From JBMNGG01 sp050949705 (GTDB lineage Bacteria > Bacillota > Thermosediminibacteria > Thermosediminibacterales > Tepidanaerobacteraceae), in NCBI GenBank assembly GCA_050949705.1, contig JBMNGG010000011.1:62001-126000 (forward strand): DNA of 64,000 nucleotides, given 5' to 3'. Made by a program: the position numbers and the translations under genes. This document shows positions 1-9,366 of this stretch, one piece after another. The first letter of the stretch is position 1; every line of letters starts with the position of its first letter. Below the pieces are notes generated by a model that was given only the letters and a program-made list of their open reading frames with translations, did no database searches and was not told the origin of the DNA.

Positions 1-2
1 GC

Positions 3-2264
3 ACCATAATTTCTGTTTTCGCTATTGACTTTTCCGCATCTGAGTGGTTTGCCAATCTTCGGAAGCAGATGATTCCGGATATTGTTATTTCTATATGTAT
101 CCTTATACTTTATTTTGCCTTTATTCACATAAGAATGAAAAATGTTGCTCTTAGAAGCCTAAATAAAAAATATCTTATAATGAAGCACTATATCGAAGTG
201 TGTTTTCCCAGGCGCCTATTGGTATTGCAATAATAAATGATCAGCAATTTATTCCCGAATCCGAGTTTGGGCAGCCAAATATAAACCCAATGTTCAAAAA
301 AATACTTGGTCGAACGAGTGAGGATTTAGAGACGATAACCTGGCCTGAGTTAACTCATCCTGAAGACCTGCAGGCAGATATGGAAAAATATGAACAGTTT
401 AAAAATGGCGAAATAAGTGGTTATTCAATGAAAAAGCGTTTCGTGAGGCCTGATGGCACAAGTGTGTGGACAAATATGAAGGTTTCCCCTCTTATAGGCC
501 TTCCTTATAAGCACTCCATGCACTTGTGTTTACTTGAAGATATAACCATAAGTATGGCAACATTTGCTGCTTTGAGTGAGAGTGAGCGCAGTAAAGCAGT
601 ATTTCTATCCCATTTGCCTGGATTAGCCTATAGGTGCAATAATGATAGTGAGTGGACAATGCAATATGTTTCTTCCGGTTGTTCTGAATTAACCGGTTAT
701 CCTTCAGAAAGCCTTTTGTATAATAGGGATCGATCTTTTGTTAGTATTATTGCACCGGAGTATCGTGAACCCATACAAAGGGAATGGAAAAGAGTTATTG
801 AAAGCCGGTTACCTTTCAAGTATGAATATGAAATTGTAACTGCAGAGGGTGAGAGGAAATGGGTTTTGGAATTGGGTCAAGGTGTTTACAATGATCAGGG
901 GGAAGTTGAAGCCCTTGAGGGAATTATCCTTGATATCTCGGACCGTAAAGAAATAGAGAATAATTTAAGGTACATTAATGAACATGACGGTTTAACAGGT
1001 CTACATAACAGACGTGTTTTAGAAAATCTTCTTATTAGAGATGCTAATGAACTTAAAACAAATAAAAGAGCTGTTCTAAGCATTAATTTGAGCACAGTTC
1101 AATCCCTGACTAAAACTTATGGATTTCATTATGCACAGGAACTCATAAAAAAAGCAGCAGATGTGCTAAGACAATTTTATTCAGATCAGTGTAAGTTATT
1201 TAATACACATACAGATCAGTTTGTTTTTTACCTGAAAGAATATAAGGATAAGAACGAGTTACTCTTACTTTGTGAGAGCATTGCAAATGCCTTAGGGGAA
1301 TTACTTAGAACAGAAAGAATCGGATTTGGAATTGGAGTTGTTGAAATAGATGATAACTACCATGATGTAGATGAACTTTTAAAAAGACTTTTGATTGCAT
1401 CAGAAAAATCAATTAGTAGTTCTGATGCAGAATTTAGCCCTTGTTTTTATGGCAGCCATATAGAATCAGAAATAATGTGGGAAGATGATATTAAACGAGA
1501 GCTTGCTAATATTATTGATGACGACAATGATGGTGGCTTATATCTACAATATCAGCCAATACTTGATCTTAGGTCAAATCAAATATGTGGCTTTGAGGCC
1601 TTATCTAGATTAAAAAGTAATAAGTTAGGTTTGGTTTCTCCTTTAGAATTCATTCCTCTAGCCGAAGAAACGAAACTCATAATTCCAATTGGTCAGAAAA
1701 TAGTCCGACAGGCTTTGCGCTTTCTTAAAAGATTGGAGCATAACGGATACAAAAATTTGTTAGTTAGCATTAACGTTTCTGTAATTCAACTATTAAGAAG
1801 TGATTTTGTTGAGAATCTTTTTGAGATGATAGACGAATTCCGGGTTAATCCTAAAAATGTCGGTATTGAGCTTACAGAGTCAATATTCTCAGATGACTAT
1901 GATGAAGTCAATCGCATAATAAACAAATTAAGATATACTGGTATTTGTGTCGCAATCGATGATTTTGGAACCGGATATTCCTCTCTTGCTAGGGAATGTG
2001 AGTGGAATGTGGATTGCGTCAAAATTGATAAACATTTTATCGATAAGCTGACTGAAACTCATCCTGATAAGACTATTGCGAGCGATATCGTTTCTATGAC
2101 ACATAAATTAGGTCATTGTTCAATTGCTGAGGGTGTAGAGGATAAAAGACAGCTTTCAATATCTTAAAAAATGGAATTGTGATATGATACAGGGATACTT
2201 TATAAGCAAGCCTCTAGATGAAGAAAAAGCAATTGAATTTCTGTCAAAGCAATCAGATTGGTAA
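3..2264 (+). CDS. PAS-PAS-GGDEF(degenerate)-EAL cyclic-di-GMP phosphodiesterase, 5'-truncated by window, two frameshifts
   Basis: Likely hydrolyses cyclic di-GMP at the membrane. The first frame (3 to about 165) reads through a membrane segment (IPDIVISICILILYFAFIHI) and then passes by frameshift into EALYRSVFSQAPIGIAI, the usual beginning of a PAS domain. Two PAS domains follow (about 200-570 and 600-950), then a GGDEF-like domain whose signature reads THTDQF, so cyclase activity is unlikely. The EAL domain keeps FEALSRL, INVS, ELTES, IDDFGTGYSSL, VKIDK and AEGVED. The main frame stops at 2167, but the next frame continues DMIQGYFISKPL to 2264, the expected EAL C-terminus with its conserved Gln. 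The first break sits at an A6 run (165-170, one A missing) and the second at TTT (2154-2156, one T extra). Sequencing indels or a true pseudogene are both possible. The gene begins before the window. Confidence 0.85.
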
Positions 2265-2300
2265 CAAAGTCGAACCAGATATATAAAATACCTGCTCTAA

Positions 2301-2465
2301 TTTAACTTCGGGTATAAACAGCCACCTAATAATGCAAGAGGGATATACATCTCTCAGGATAGGGGTTATACTTGGGATATAGTCTACAATCCTCCAGAGA
2401 GAAACGATTGTTATAATCTTCAAATATTGATAGATAACCAGAATCCTGATGTAATATATCAGTAG
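2301..2465 (+). pseudogene. Fragment of an Asp-box (BNR/sialidase-like propeller) protein
   Basis: A 54-codon open stretch with no start or ribosome-binding site, bounded by stops. It reads ...ARGIYISQDRGYTWDIV...NPDVIYQ. SQDRGYTW matches the Asp-box S-x-D-x-G-x-T-W of BNR-repeat propellers, and PDVIYQ resembles the strand that follows in such repeats. It is probably a relic of a deleted propeller gene between the EAL gene and the atp operon. The short length limits certainty. Confidence 0.5.
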
Positions 2466-2667
2466 GTAGGAGACTGGATACATCAATATATATTTTGATT
2501 TCCATTAATGTAGATAGGCTTTAATCCCTTCTAAATATTGTGCCAAGCAACAATACTGCTTCACATATACATGAAGAATGCCTTTCATTTTTATTCTGAT
2601 ATGTACGTTAAAGCAGTTCCCATTTCACATTGTTTGACTTTTCTAGTGTGGTACCATACTGATGAGC

Positions 2668-2697
2668 TTGATAAAATCCCTATTTTTGTGGTAAGAT
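2668..2697 (+). promoter_or_regulatory. Candidate sigma-A promoter of the atp operon
   Basis: TTGATA (2668-2673), an 18-bp spacer and TAAGAT (2692-2697) lie about 80 bp before the first atp gene. A weaker alternative is TTGACT at 2634-2639 with CATACT at 2655-2660, spacer 15. The 511 bp between the EAL gene and atpZ otherwise holds only the Asp-box relic. Confidence 0.3.
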
Positions 2698-2775
2698 TTA
2701 TACTGAGTAAAAATATGCTATCTGATTGAATTTATGTTTAGGATACCATATTTTTATAGGGAGGAGGACGCTCTC

Positions 2776-3012
2776 TTGAGCAAGCATCCTGATGGTAATA
2801 AAGGGTCTAGGAACAGGGAAACTTTGCGTGCCCTAGCCTACTTCTCACAAATAGGGATAACTATGGCTGCATCTGTATTGGTAGGTGTCTTGATGGGCAA
2901 ATATTTAGACACTTTACTGGGGACATCCCCTTGGTTGGTATTGATTTTTTCTCTACTAGGTGTGGGAGCTGCAATAAAGGCTATGTTCAATATTCCCAAA
3001 GATGAGAAATGA
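2776..3012 (+). CDS. atpZ: AtpZ/AtpI-family small membrane protein
   Basis: A 78-aa protein with two predicted membrane helices (AYFSQIGITMAASVLVGVLMG and WLVLIFSLLGVGAAIKAMF), typical of the AtpZ proteins that precede many Firmicutes F-ATP synthase operons. Known relatives help Mg2+ uptake or c-ring assembly. I chose TTG 2776 because AGGGAGGAGG (2758-2767) lies 8 nt before it; the longer frame from ATG 2734 lacks such a site. It is the first gene of the atp operon, 35 bp before atpI. Confidence 0.75.
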   Translation: MSKHPDGNKGSRNRETLRALAYFSQIGITMAASVLVGVLMGKYLDTLLGTSPWLVLIFSLLGVGAAIKAMFNIPKDEK

Positions 3013-3047
3013 CAACCTGAGAGCTTGTTAAGAAAGAGAGATATTAT

Positions 3048-3419
3048 ATGGAATTGTCTGATTTAGCAAAGAGAATGATTTTTACAATCTTAATAATTGC
3101 ATTAATATGCATTTTGCTTTCTATAATCTATTACCGATCGCTAGATTTCCTTCCCTTTATGTATGGAGTTTTCTTAGGTTCTACTGTCAGTATCACTAAA
3201 GTCTTTCTCCTAGAACATGCTGTGGACAAAGCACTGGCAATGGAACAGACACGAGCCGGAATTTATGTGAGTATACAGCATGTGTTTAGACTTTTTCTTT
3301 CTGGCATTGCCTTGTTTGTTGGTGCTGTTGTGCCGCAAATTAGTTTATGGGGTGTGGTAGCTGGTATATCAGCTTTTCAGCTTGCTGTATATAACATTAA
3401 ATTTACATCAAAGAGTTAA
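3048..3419 (+). CDS. atpI: ATP synthase protein I (AtpI)
   Basis: A 123-aa integral membrane protein with about four hydrophobic helices (FTILIIALICILLSIIYY; FLPFMYGVFLGSTVSITKVF; a C-terminal pair around FLSGIALFVGAVVPQISLWGVVAG). Position directly before atpB, size and topology fit AtpI, which assists assembly of the c ring. The family diverges strongly, so the call rests mostly on topology and operon position. ATG 3048 follows a purine-rich GAAAGAGAG site. Confidence 0.7.
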   Translation: MELSDLAKRMIFTILIIALICILLSIIYYRSLDFLPFMYGVFLGSTVSITKVFLLEHAVDKALAMEQTRAGIYVSIQHVFRLFLSGIALFVGAVVPQISLWGVVAGISAFQLAVYNIKFTSKS

Positions 3420-3448
3420 GTTTGAAAAAATTAGGCGGTGATTAGTCA

Positions 3449-4135
3449 GTGGGTGTAACGATAGATAATCTTTGGGTTTTAAATGTTGCTGGTGTTGAAG
3501 TCTGGATAACAGAAACGATTTTTAATACCTGGCTTATAATGCTCTTTCTTATTGTACTAGCAATTATCGCACGTATTAAACTTCGCAATTTTAAAGAGAT
3601 CCCTACAGGTCTCCAGAACTTAATAGAAGCAGCTGTGGAATCATTTGATAACTTTGCCCGCAACACCTTAGGAGAAAAGCTCTCTTATATAGCTCCCTGG
3701 TATTTCATGGTTTTTGTGTTTGTTTTCTCATGTAATATTTTTAGCATTTTAGGGCTTAGAGCACCTACTGCAGACTGGGCTACAACCTTTGCACTGGCCT
3801 TTGCTACATTTGTACTTATGAACTACATGGGCTTCAAATATCGCAAAGGTGACTATGTGAAGAGTCTTCTTGAACCACACTTTATATTCTTCCCGATGAA
3901 TTTGATTGGGGAGTTGGCAAAGCCGGTTTCTCTCAGTTTTCGTCTATACGGTAATATCCTTTCAGGTACGATTATTCTGACACTCTATTATGCACTGACA
4001 CCATTATTTGTCCAGTTCGGCATACCGGCACTGCTGCATGCATTTTTTGATGTGATTTTTGGTGGTTTGCAAACCTATATATTTGTTACCATAAGTCAGA
4101 TGTTTGTTAGAATAGCGGCAGATGATAATTGGTAA
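3449..4135 (+). CDS. atpB: F-type ATP synthase subunit a
   Basis: Membrane subunit forming the ion half-channels of Fo. The 228-aa chain has five to six hydrophobic helices. The essential arginine is in KPVSLSFRLYGN (R165), followed by GNILSGT where many homologs have GNxxAGE. The late helix FGGLQTYIFVTISQMFVRIA is the usual C-terminal signature. The start is GTG 3449 after TTAGGCGGTGA. The gene lies 29 bp after atpI and 47 bp before atpE. The subunit c residues suggest that the complex translocates Na+. Confidence 0.93.
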   Translation: MGVTIDNLWVLNVAGVEVWITETIFNTWLIMLFLIVLAIIARIKLRNFKEIPTGLQNLIEAAVESFDNFARNTLGEKLSYIAPWYFMVFVFVFSCNIFSILGLRAPTADWATTFALAFATFVLMNYMGFKYRKGDYVKSLLEPHFIFFPMNLIGELAKPVSLSFRLYGNILSGTIILTLYYALTPLFVQFGIPALLHAFFDVIFGGLQTYIFVTISQMFVRIAADDNW

Positions 4136-4182
4136 CCACTGTAAATACCTTAAGAAACAAATACGATTGGAGGAATTTATTT

Positions 4183-4455
4183 ATGGAAAACTTAGGAACT
4201 GTTATCGGTATAGTACACATAGCAGCTGCCATTGCGCTTTCAAACGGTATCTTTACCACATTTGGTCAGTCAAGGATTATTTGCCAGGCAATCGAATCCA
4301 TGGCAAGACAGCCTGAAGCTGCTGATAATATCAGAAGTGCTATGTTTGTTGGATTAGCTTTTGCGGAGACTTCTGGAATCTATGGTCTCTTGATTGCCAT
4401 CATCATGCTCTACGCAAATCCTTTGGTAGATATCTTAGTAAAATACTTGGGGTAA
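4183..4455 (+). CDS. atpE: F-type ATP synthase subunit c, Na+-type site, unusual first helix
   Basis: The 90-aa rotor-ring proteolipid. The second helix contains GLAFAETSGIYGLL with carboxylate E62, T63, S64 and Y67. Together with Q29 this matches the Na+-coordination set of Ilyobacter/Clostridium-type rings (Q32, E65, S66, T67, Y70). The loop RQPEA is conserved. The first helix is odd: the GxGxGxG packing motif is reduced to G22-I-F-T-T-F-G28, with F24 and T26 where glycines are expected, and R31 and Q35 lie in or near the helix. The start is ATG 4183 with TTGGAGGA 8 nt upstream; longer readings from 4129 lack support. No second atpE is present. Confidence 0.93.
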   Translation: MENLGTVIGIVHIAAAIALSNGIFTTFGQSRIICQAIESMARQPEAADNIRSAMFVGLAFAETSGIYGLLIAIIMLYANPLVDILVKYLG

Positions 4456-4500
4456 GCAAGGATTGATGTATTTGGTACAAAACAGAGTGAAAGGGGGCCA

Positions 4501-5058
4501 TTGGGATTGCATAGTATGATGTTCTTAGCTCAAACTGTGCCTGAAGGGCGTGTTTTTGGTCTTGATATGCAGACCCTAATTAGTATAGGCATCCAATTAT
4601 TCAACGCAATTATCTTAGCTCTTGCACTTGGTTATATTCTTTATCAACCTGTCAAAGATTTTTTGCAAAAGCGCACAGAAAAAATCCAGAACGAGATTGA
4701 CAAAGCAAATGCAACCATGGCCAAAGCCAATGAGCTTATCGCTGATTATAATACAAAATTAAAAAACATAGATAAGGAACGCATGGAGATTCTTGAAGCT
4801 GCTCGCCTTAAGGCTGCTGATGAAAGTAGAATAATATTGCAAGAAGCTAAACAAGAAGCTTACAAGATCAAGAAACGTACATTAGAAAGTATCACAGAAG
4901 ATAAGAAACGTCTTCATGAAGAAACACGCCTTTATATTATCGAACTTGCTTCTTTCATGGCTAGAAAATACATTACTCAAAATATAGATGATGAAACTCA
5001 AGATAAACTCTTCGAAGAAGCGATAGCTCAGCTGGAGGAAGCACAATGGCAAAATTAA
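4501..5058 (+). CDS. atpF: F-type ATP synthase subunit b
   Basis: Peripheral-stalk subunit of about 180 aa. An N-terminal membrane helix (TLISIGIQLFNAIILALALGYILY) leads to a long charged coiled coil (KRTEKIQNEIDKANATMAKA and onward) that contacts delta and alpha. The start is uncertain. TTG 4501 and TTG 4507 both follow AAGGGGG (4491-4497), the latter at better spacing, and ATG 4516/4519 is also possible. The 3' end overlaps atpH by 13 bp, which suggests translational coupling. Confidence 0.92.
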   Translation: MGLHSMMFLAQTVPEGRVFGLDMQTLISIGIQLFNAIILALALGYILYQPVKDFLQKRTEKIQNEIDKANATMAKANELIADYNTKLKNIDKERMEILEAARLKAADESRIILQEAKQEAYKIKKRTLESITEDKKRLHEETRLYIIELASFMARKYITQNIDDETQDKLFEEAIAQLEEAQWQN

Positions 5059-5585
5059 AGGAAAGATATGCAAATGCACTTTTAGAACTTTCAGAGGAAA
5101 GCGGTACCATGGAAAAGGATAAAGAGCAAGCAGTCTTGATAAGGAATACACTTAAAAACCCTGATGTGCAAGCCTTTCTCATAAATCCTCGTGTTCCGGA
5201 TTCGGCAAAACAAGAACTTTTCCACAATTTTTTTTCAGATAAGCTTTCTAAACATATGATGGGATTTCTTCATCTTATGATTCGAAAAAATAGAGAGTCA
5301 CTGATTGTGCCTTCTTTAGCGGAATACATTGAACGCTCAAACAGGCGTTTAGGAAAAATAGTCGCAAAAGTTGTATCAGCCAAGCCACTTACAGAAAAAC
5401 AAATGGAGTCCATCCGTATAATATTATCTAAGAAAATAAATATGCAAGTGGAAATAAACGCTACTGTAGACCCAGAAGTAATAGGTGGATTTTATGTTCT
5501 TGTAGACGGACGTATCTTCGATCGTACAGTGAGAACCGAGTTGAACATCTTAAGAGAACGCTTAAAGAGAGGGGGTTACCTATGA
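5046..5585 (+). CDS. atpH: F-type ATP synthase subunit delta
   Basis: A 179-aa peripheral-stalk protein linking F1 to subunit b. The N-terminal helical domain begins LKERYANALLELSEESG. The C-terminal part ends with DPEVIGGFYVLVDGRIFDRTVRTELNILRERL, a good match to the family signature GGxxxxxxxxxxDxSxxxxL. It overlaps atpF at its 5' end and overlaps atpA by 4 bp (ATGA) at its 3' end, as expected for a tightly coupled operon. Confidence 0.93.
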   Translation: MAKLKERYANALLELSEESGTMEKDKEQAVLIRNTLKNPDVQAFLINPRVPDSAKQELFHNFFSDKLSKHMMGFLHLMIRKNRESLIVPSLAEYIERSNRRLGKIVAKVVSAKPLTEKQMESIRIILSKKINMQVEINATVDPEVIGGFYVLVDGRIFDRTVRTELNILRERLKRGGYL

Positions 5586-7093
5586 TAGTTAATCCTGATG
5601 AAATAAGCAAGGTCATAAAACAACAGATCGAAATTTACTCATCCGAGCTGGATTTTTCCGAAGCTGGTACTGTTATTCAGGTTGGGGACGGCATTGCGCG
5701 GGTGTTTGGCTTATACAGCGCAATGAGTGGTGAATTGCTAGAGTTTCCAAATGGAACCTATGGTATGGCTCTTAATCTAGATGAAGACAGTATCGGTGCA
5801 GTTATTATGGGTTCGGATGCAGGTATCAAAGAAGGTGATCCAGTTAAGCTAACTGGGAGAATGGCCGAAGTTCCGGTGGGCGACAGTATGCTGGGGCGTG
5901 TCGTCAATGCATTAGGAGAACCTATTGACGGTAAGGGCGATATTGCAGCAGATGCTTATCGAAAAATAGAAAGCCCTGCCCCTAGCGTTATTATGCGCCG
6001 TGAAGTGAATCAACCACTACAAACCGGTATTAAGGCTATCGATGCTTTGGTACCCATTGGAAAAGGCCAAAGAGAATTGATTATAGGTGACCGGGAAACA
6101 GGCAAGACCGCCATTGCTATTGACACAATCATTAATCAGAAAGATAAAGATGTATATTGTGTATATGTTGCTATCGGTCAAAAGGCATCAACTATAGCTC
6201 GTATAATTAAAGTATTGAATGAAACCGGTGCGATGGATTACACTACTGTAGTTGTAGCTACTGCCAGTGATTCTGCACCATTGCAGTATATGGCTCCTTA
6301 TGCTGGCTGTGCAATCGCGGAAGAATGGATGTATAAGGGCAAGGATGTACTAGTGGTTTATGATGATCTATCTAAGCATGCAGTAGCTTACCGCGCCATT
6401 AGCTTACTTTTGCGTCGACCGCCTGGTCGTGAAGCCTATCCAGGAGATGTTTTTTATTTACACTCAAGACTATTAGAACGTGCAGCTTGTATGAGTGAAC
6501 AATATGGTGGAGGCACTTTAACGGCTTTACCTATTGTTGAGACACAAGAAGGAGATATTTCGGCCTATATTCCTACAAATATTATTTCTATTACTGATGG
6601 GCAGATCTATCTTGAAGCTGACCTCTTTAACCACGGTGTTCGACCTGCCATAAATCCAGGTTTTTCAGTGTCCCGTGTTGGAGGTTCTGCTCAAATACCT
6701 GCTATGAAGAATTTAGCTGGTCCTCTCCGAATAGAGTTTGCACAGTATAGAGAGTTAGCTGCTTTTTCACAGTTTGGTTCAGACCTAACTCAGGATACAT
6801 TGGATCGCTTGAATCACGGTGAACGCATTATGGAAGTTCTCAAACAGCCCCAGTATAAACCTATGCCTGTGGAAGATCAGATTTTGATTCTTTATGCTTT
6901 AAGCAAGAGGCATCTGGAAGATATCGATGTTGGGCGTGTTTTGAAGTTCCAGAAAGACTTCATTAAGTATGTGGATAAACATGCTCTTAATATAAAAGAA
7001 GAGATTAGGGAAAGTGGTAAGATCTCGGAAAAGCTTGCTGAAAATATTGATGTAGTAATTGCTGAGGTCAAAAAGGATTACAACTACAATTAA
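5582..7093 (+). CDS. atpA: F-type ATP synthase subunit alpha
   Basis: A 503-aa non-catalytic nucleotide-binding subunit of F1. The N-terminal beta-barrel (GTVIQVGDGIARVFGL) is followed by the P-loop GDRETGKT (Glu where Gln is usual), the YVAIGQKAST segment, LLLRRPPGREAYPGDVFYLHSRLLERA and the family signature PAINPGFSVSRVGGSAQ. Length is normal. ATG 5582 overlaps the delta stop codon and follows GAGAGGGGG. Confidence 0.98.
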   Translation: MIVNPDEISKVIKQQIEIYSSELDFSEAGTVIQVGDGIARVFGLYSAMSGELLEFPNGTYGMALNLDEDSIGAVIMGSDAGIKEGDPVKLTGRMAEVPVGDSMLGRVVNALGEPIDGKGDIAADAYRKIESPAPSVIMRREVNQPLQTGIKAIDALVPIGKGQRELIIGDRETGKTAIAIDTIINQKDKDVYCVYVAIGQKASTIARIIKVLNETGAMDYTTVVVATASDSAPLQYMAPYAGCAIAEEWMYKGKDVLVVYDDLSKHAVAYRAISLLLRRPPGREAYPGDVFYLHSRLLERAACMSEQYGGGTLTALPIVETQEGDISAYIPTNIISITDGQIYLEADLFNHGVRPAINPGFSVSRVGGSAQIPAMKNLAGPLRIEFAQYRELAAFSQFGSDLTQDTLDRLNHGERIMEVLKQPQYKPMPVEDQILILYALSKRHLEDIDVGRVLKFQKDFIKYVDKHALNIKEEIRESGKISEKLAENIDVVIAEVKKDYNYN

Positions 7094-7105
7094 GGAGGTA
7101 ACTAT

Positions 7106-7975
7106 GTGTCTTCAATGAAAGATATTAAACAGAGAATAGCCAACGTTAGCTCTACAAAGCAGATTATCAAAGCGATGGACATAGTTGCCTCAACTAAGCT
7201 GCAGAGGGCAAGAGCCCAGTTAGAAGGTGTTCGGCCTATCTACCGTGAATTAAAACGTATAGTAGAAGAACTGGACAGTATAGAGAAAGCTAAAAAACAT
7301 ATTTTCTACAAAGAACGCCAAGTGAAGAGTTCTTTGTATATAATACTTACTAGTGACCAAGGCTTTTCTGGTGCCTATAATGCAAATATTATAGCGAAGG
7401 TTTTAGAGCACATGAATGAAGGGAAAAAAGAAAAAATTCTTGCCGTGGGTTCCAAAGGATATGAATATTTTAAGAAAAAGGGGAAAAACATTATCCGTAA
7501 AATCTTCGATGTGGCTGATGCACAGATGTATTATGGCACTGAAAGCATTGCAAAATGGTTGACAGGTCTTTATCTATCCGGCGAAGTGGATGAAGTATTT
7601 ATTGCTTATACCCATTTTGAGAATGTCCTAAATTATGTGCCCTATATAGAGAAATTGCTCCCGATAGTTACTGAAGCAATAGACACTTCAGATGAAAGTC
7701 ATAGGAAATATGAACCGGATATAGATACATTTATTGACAACATTATACCCTTATATATGCATATGAATTTATTCAGAGCATTTTCGGAATCCCACACTAG
7801 TGAACAAGCAGCACGTATGGTCACTATGGATGCAGCCGGAAAGAACGCTGAGGAGATGATTGAGAAATTGACTCGTATGTATAATCGAAAACGCCAGGCA
7901 GCTATCACACAAGAACTCAGCGAGATTGTGGGCAGCACAAATATTTTGAATAAAGGTGGAGTACATGACAGTTAA
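7106..7975 (+). CDS. atpG: F-type ATP synthase subunit gamma
   Basis: A 289-aa central rotor shaft. The N-terminal helix (MKDIKQRIANVSSTKQIIKAMDIVASTKLQRAR) and the C-terminal helix (ARMVTMDAAGKNAEEMIEKLTRMYNRKRQAAITQELSEIVGS) form the antiparallel coiled coil, and both match the family well. GTG 7106 is preferred because AGGAGG (7093-7098) lies 7 nt upstream; ATG 7115 in the same frame is an alternative. An ATG at 7104 is out of frame and reads only four codons. Confidence 0.95.
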   Translation: MSSMKDIKQRIANVSSTKQIIKAMDIVASTKLQRARAQLEGVRPIYRELKRIVEELDSIEKAKKHIFYKERQVKSSLYIILTSDQGFSGAYNANIIAKVLEHMNEGKKEKILAVGSKGYEYFKKKGKNIIRKIFDVADAQMYYGTESIAKWLTGLYLSGEVDEVFIAYTHFENVLNYVPYIEKLLPIVTEAIDTSDESHRKYEPDIDTFIDNIIPLYMHMNLFRAFSESHTSEQAARMVTMDAAGKNAEEMIEKLTRMYNRKRQAAITQELSEIVGSTNILNKGGVHDS

Positions 7976-9365
7976 GAATACAGGTAAAATCACTCAGATT
8001 ATAGGTGCAGTTATTGATGTTCGCTTTGAGAGCGAATTGCCTTCTTTATATAATGCAATTGAAGTACCCTTTAATGATGAGACGATAGTGCTAGAGGTCA
8101 TGCAGCATCTCGGAGATCGCACAGCACGCTGTATTTCTATGCACCCCACAGACGGTTTGAGGCGTGGCATGGAAGCCATAGATACCGGAGCTCCAATTAC
8201 AGTACCCGTAGGTGAAGAAGTTCTGGGGCGGATGGTTAATGTTTTAGGCAATCCTATCGATAACAAACCGGCTATAAAAACTGAAGAACAATGGCCCATT
8301 CACAGAGATCCGCCAAAACTTACGGAACAGATTGCTCAGCCGGAGATACTGGAAACCGGTATCAAAGCTGTTGACCTGTTATGCCCTTTCTCTAAAGGTG
8401 GTAAAATAGGTTTATTCGGTGGTGCCGGGGTAGGAAAGACGGTCCTTATTATGGAACTTATCAACAGTATAGCCAAAGAACATGGTGGTTATTCTGTCTT
8501 TGTCGGTGTAGGCGAGCGTACCCGTGAGGGTAACGACCTTTATTATGATATGAAGAATTCTCGTGTTATCGATAATACGGCACTGATTTTTGGTCAAATG
8601 AATGAGCCTCCGGGTGTTAGAATGAGGGTTGGTCTTACAGGTCTGACTATGGCTGAGTATTTTCGTGATGTGAAACAGCAAGATGTCCTGCTCTTTATTG
8701 ATAATATTTTTCGCTTTGTACAGGCGGGATCAGAAGTTTCAGCATTACTAGGCCGTACGCCTAGTGCAGTGGGTTATCAGCCGACTTTGGCCACAGAGAT
8801 TGGTTTGCTACAAGAACGTATTACATCTACTAAAGCTGGTTCAATCACCTCTGTGCAGGCCATCTATGTCCCTGCAGATGACTTTACAGATCCGTCAACA
8901 GCCACTACATTTGCTCATTTGGATGCGGTTACGGTTTTGTCTAGAAGCATTGTTGAGCAGGGAATTTATCCTGCTATTGATCCACTGAATTCGTCCTCAC
9001 GTATCTTAGAAGCAAATATTGTAGGCCCAGAGCATTATCGTGTTTCCCATGCTGTTAGAAGTATACTGCAGCGTTATAAAGACCTGCAGGACATTGTTGC
9101 TATTTTAGGTATTGACGAACTGTCTGAGGATGATAAGCTTATTGTAAACAGAGCTCGAAAGGTTCAGCGCTTTTTATCACAGCCTTTTTATGTAGCTGAA
9201 AAGTATACATCTATCCCAGGCCGCTATGTTTCCTTGGGAGAAACTATCCGTGGCTTTAGAGAAATAATAGAAGGAGTTCATGATGATATACCAGAAGGCT
9301 TTTTCCTCAATATAGGAACTATCGATGAAGTAGTGGAAAAATATAAGCATGCACGAGGAGATTAG
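7965..9365 (+). CDS. atpD: F-type ATP synthase subunit beta
   Basis: The catalytic F1 subunit, about 466 aa. Visible motifs are the P-loop GGAGVGKT, GERTREGNDLYYDM with the catalytic glutamate, DVLLFIDNIFRFVQAGSEVSALLGR, PSAVGYQPTLATEIG and the signature PAIDPLNSSSR. ATG 7965 is the likely start, with AGGTGG 5 nt before it, although the frame stays open to GTG 7956. The gene overlaps the end of atpG by 11 bp. Confidence 0.98.
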   Translation: MTVKNTGKITQIIGAVIDVRFESELPSLYNAIEVPFNDETIVLEVMQHLGDRTARCISMHPTDGLRRGMEAIDTGAPITVPVGEEVLGRMVNVLGNPIDNKPAIKTEEQWPIHRDPPKLTEQIAQPEILETGIKAVDLLCPFSKGGKIGLFGGAGVGKTVLIMELINSIAKEHGGYSVFVGVGERTREGNDLYYDMKNSRVIDNTALIFGQMNEPPGVRMRVGLTGLTMAEYFRDVKQQDVLLFIDNIFRFVQAGSEVSALLGRTPSAVGYQPTLATEIGLLQERITSTKAGSITSVQAIYVPADDFTDPSTATTFAHLDAVTVLSRSIVEQGIYPAIDPLNSSSRILEANIVGPEHYRVSHAVRSILQRYKDLQDIVAILGIDELSEDDKLIVNRARKVQRFLSQPFYVAEKYTSIPGRYVSLGETIRGFREIIEGVHDDIPEGFFLNIGTIDEVVEKYKHARGD

Positions 9366-9366
9366 A

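Noticed and set aside
4122..4316. A 64-aa frame overlapping atpB and atpE
   Set aside because: Out of frame with atpE, no family features, and atpE has its own strong start at 4183.
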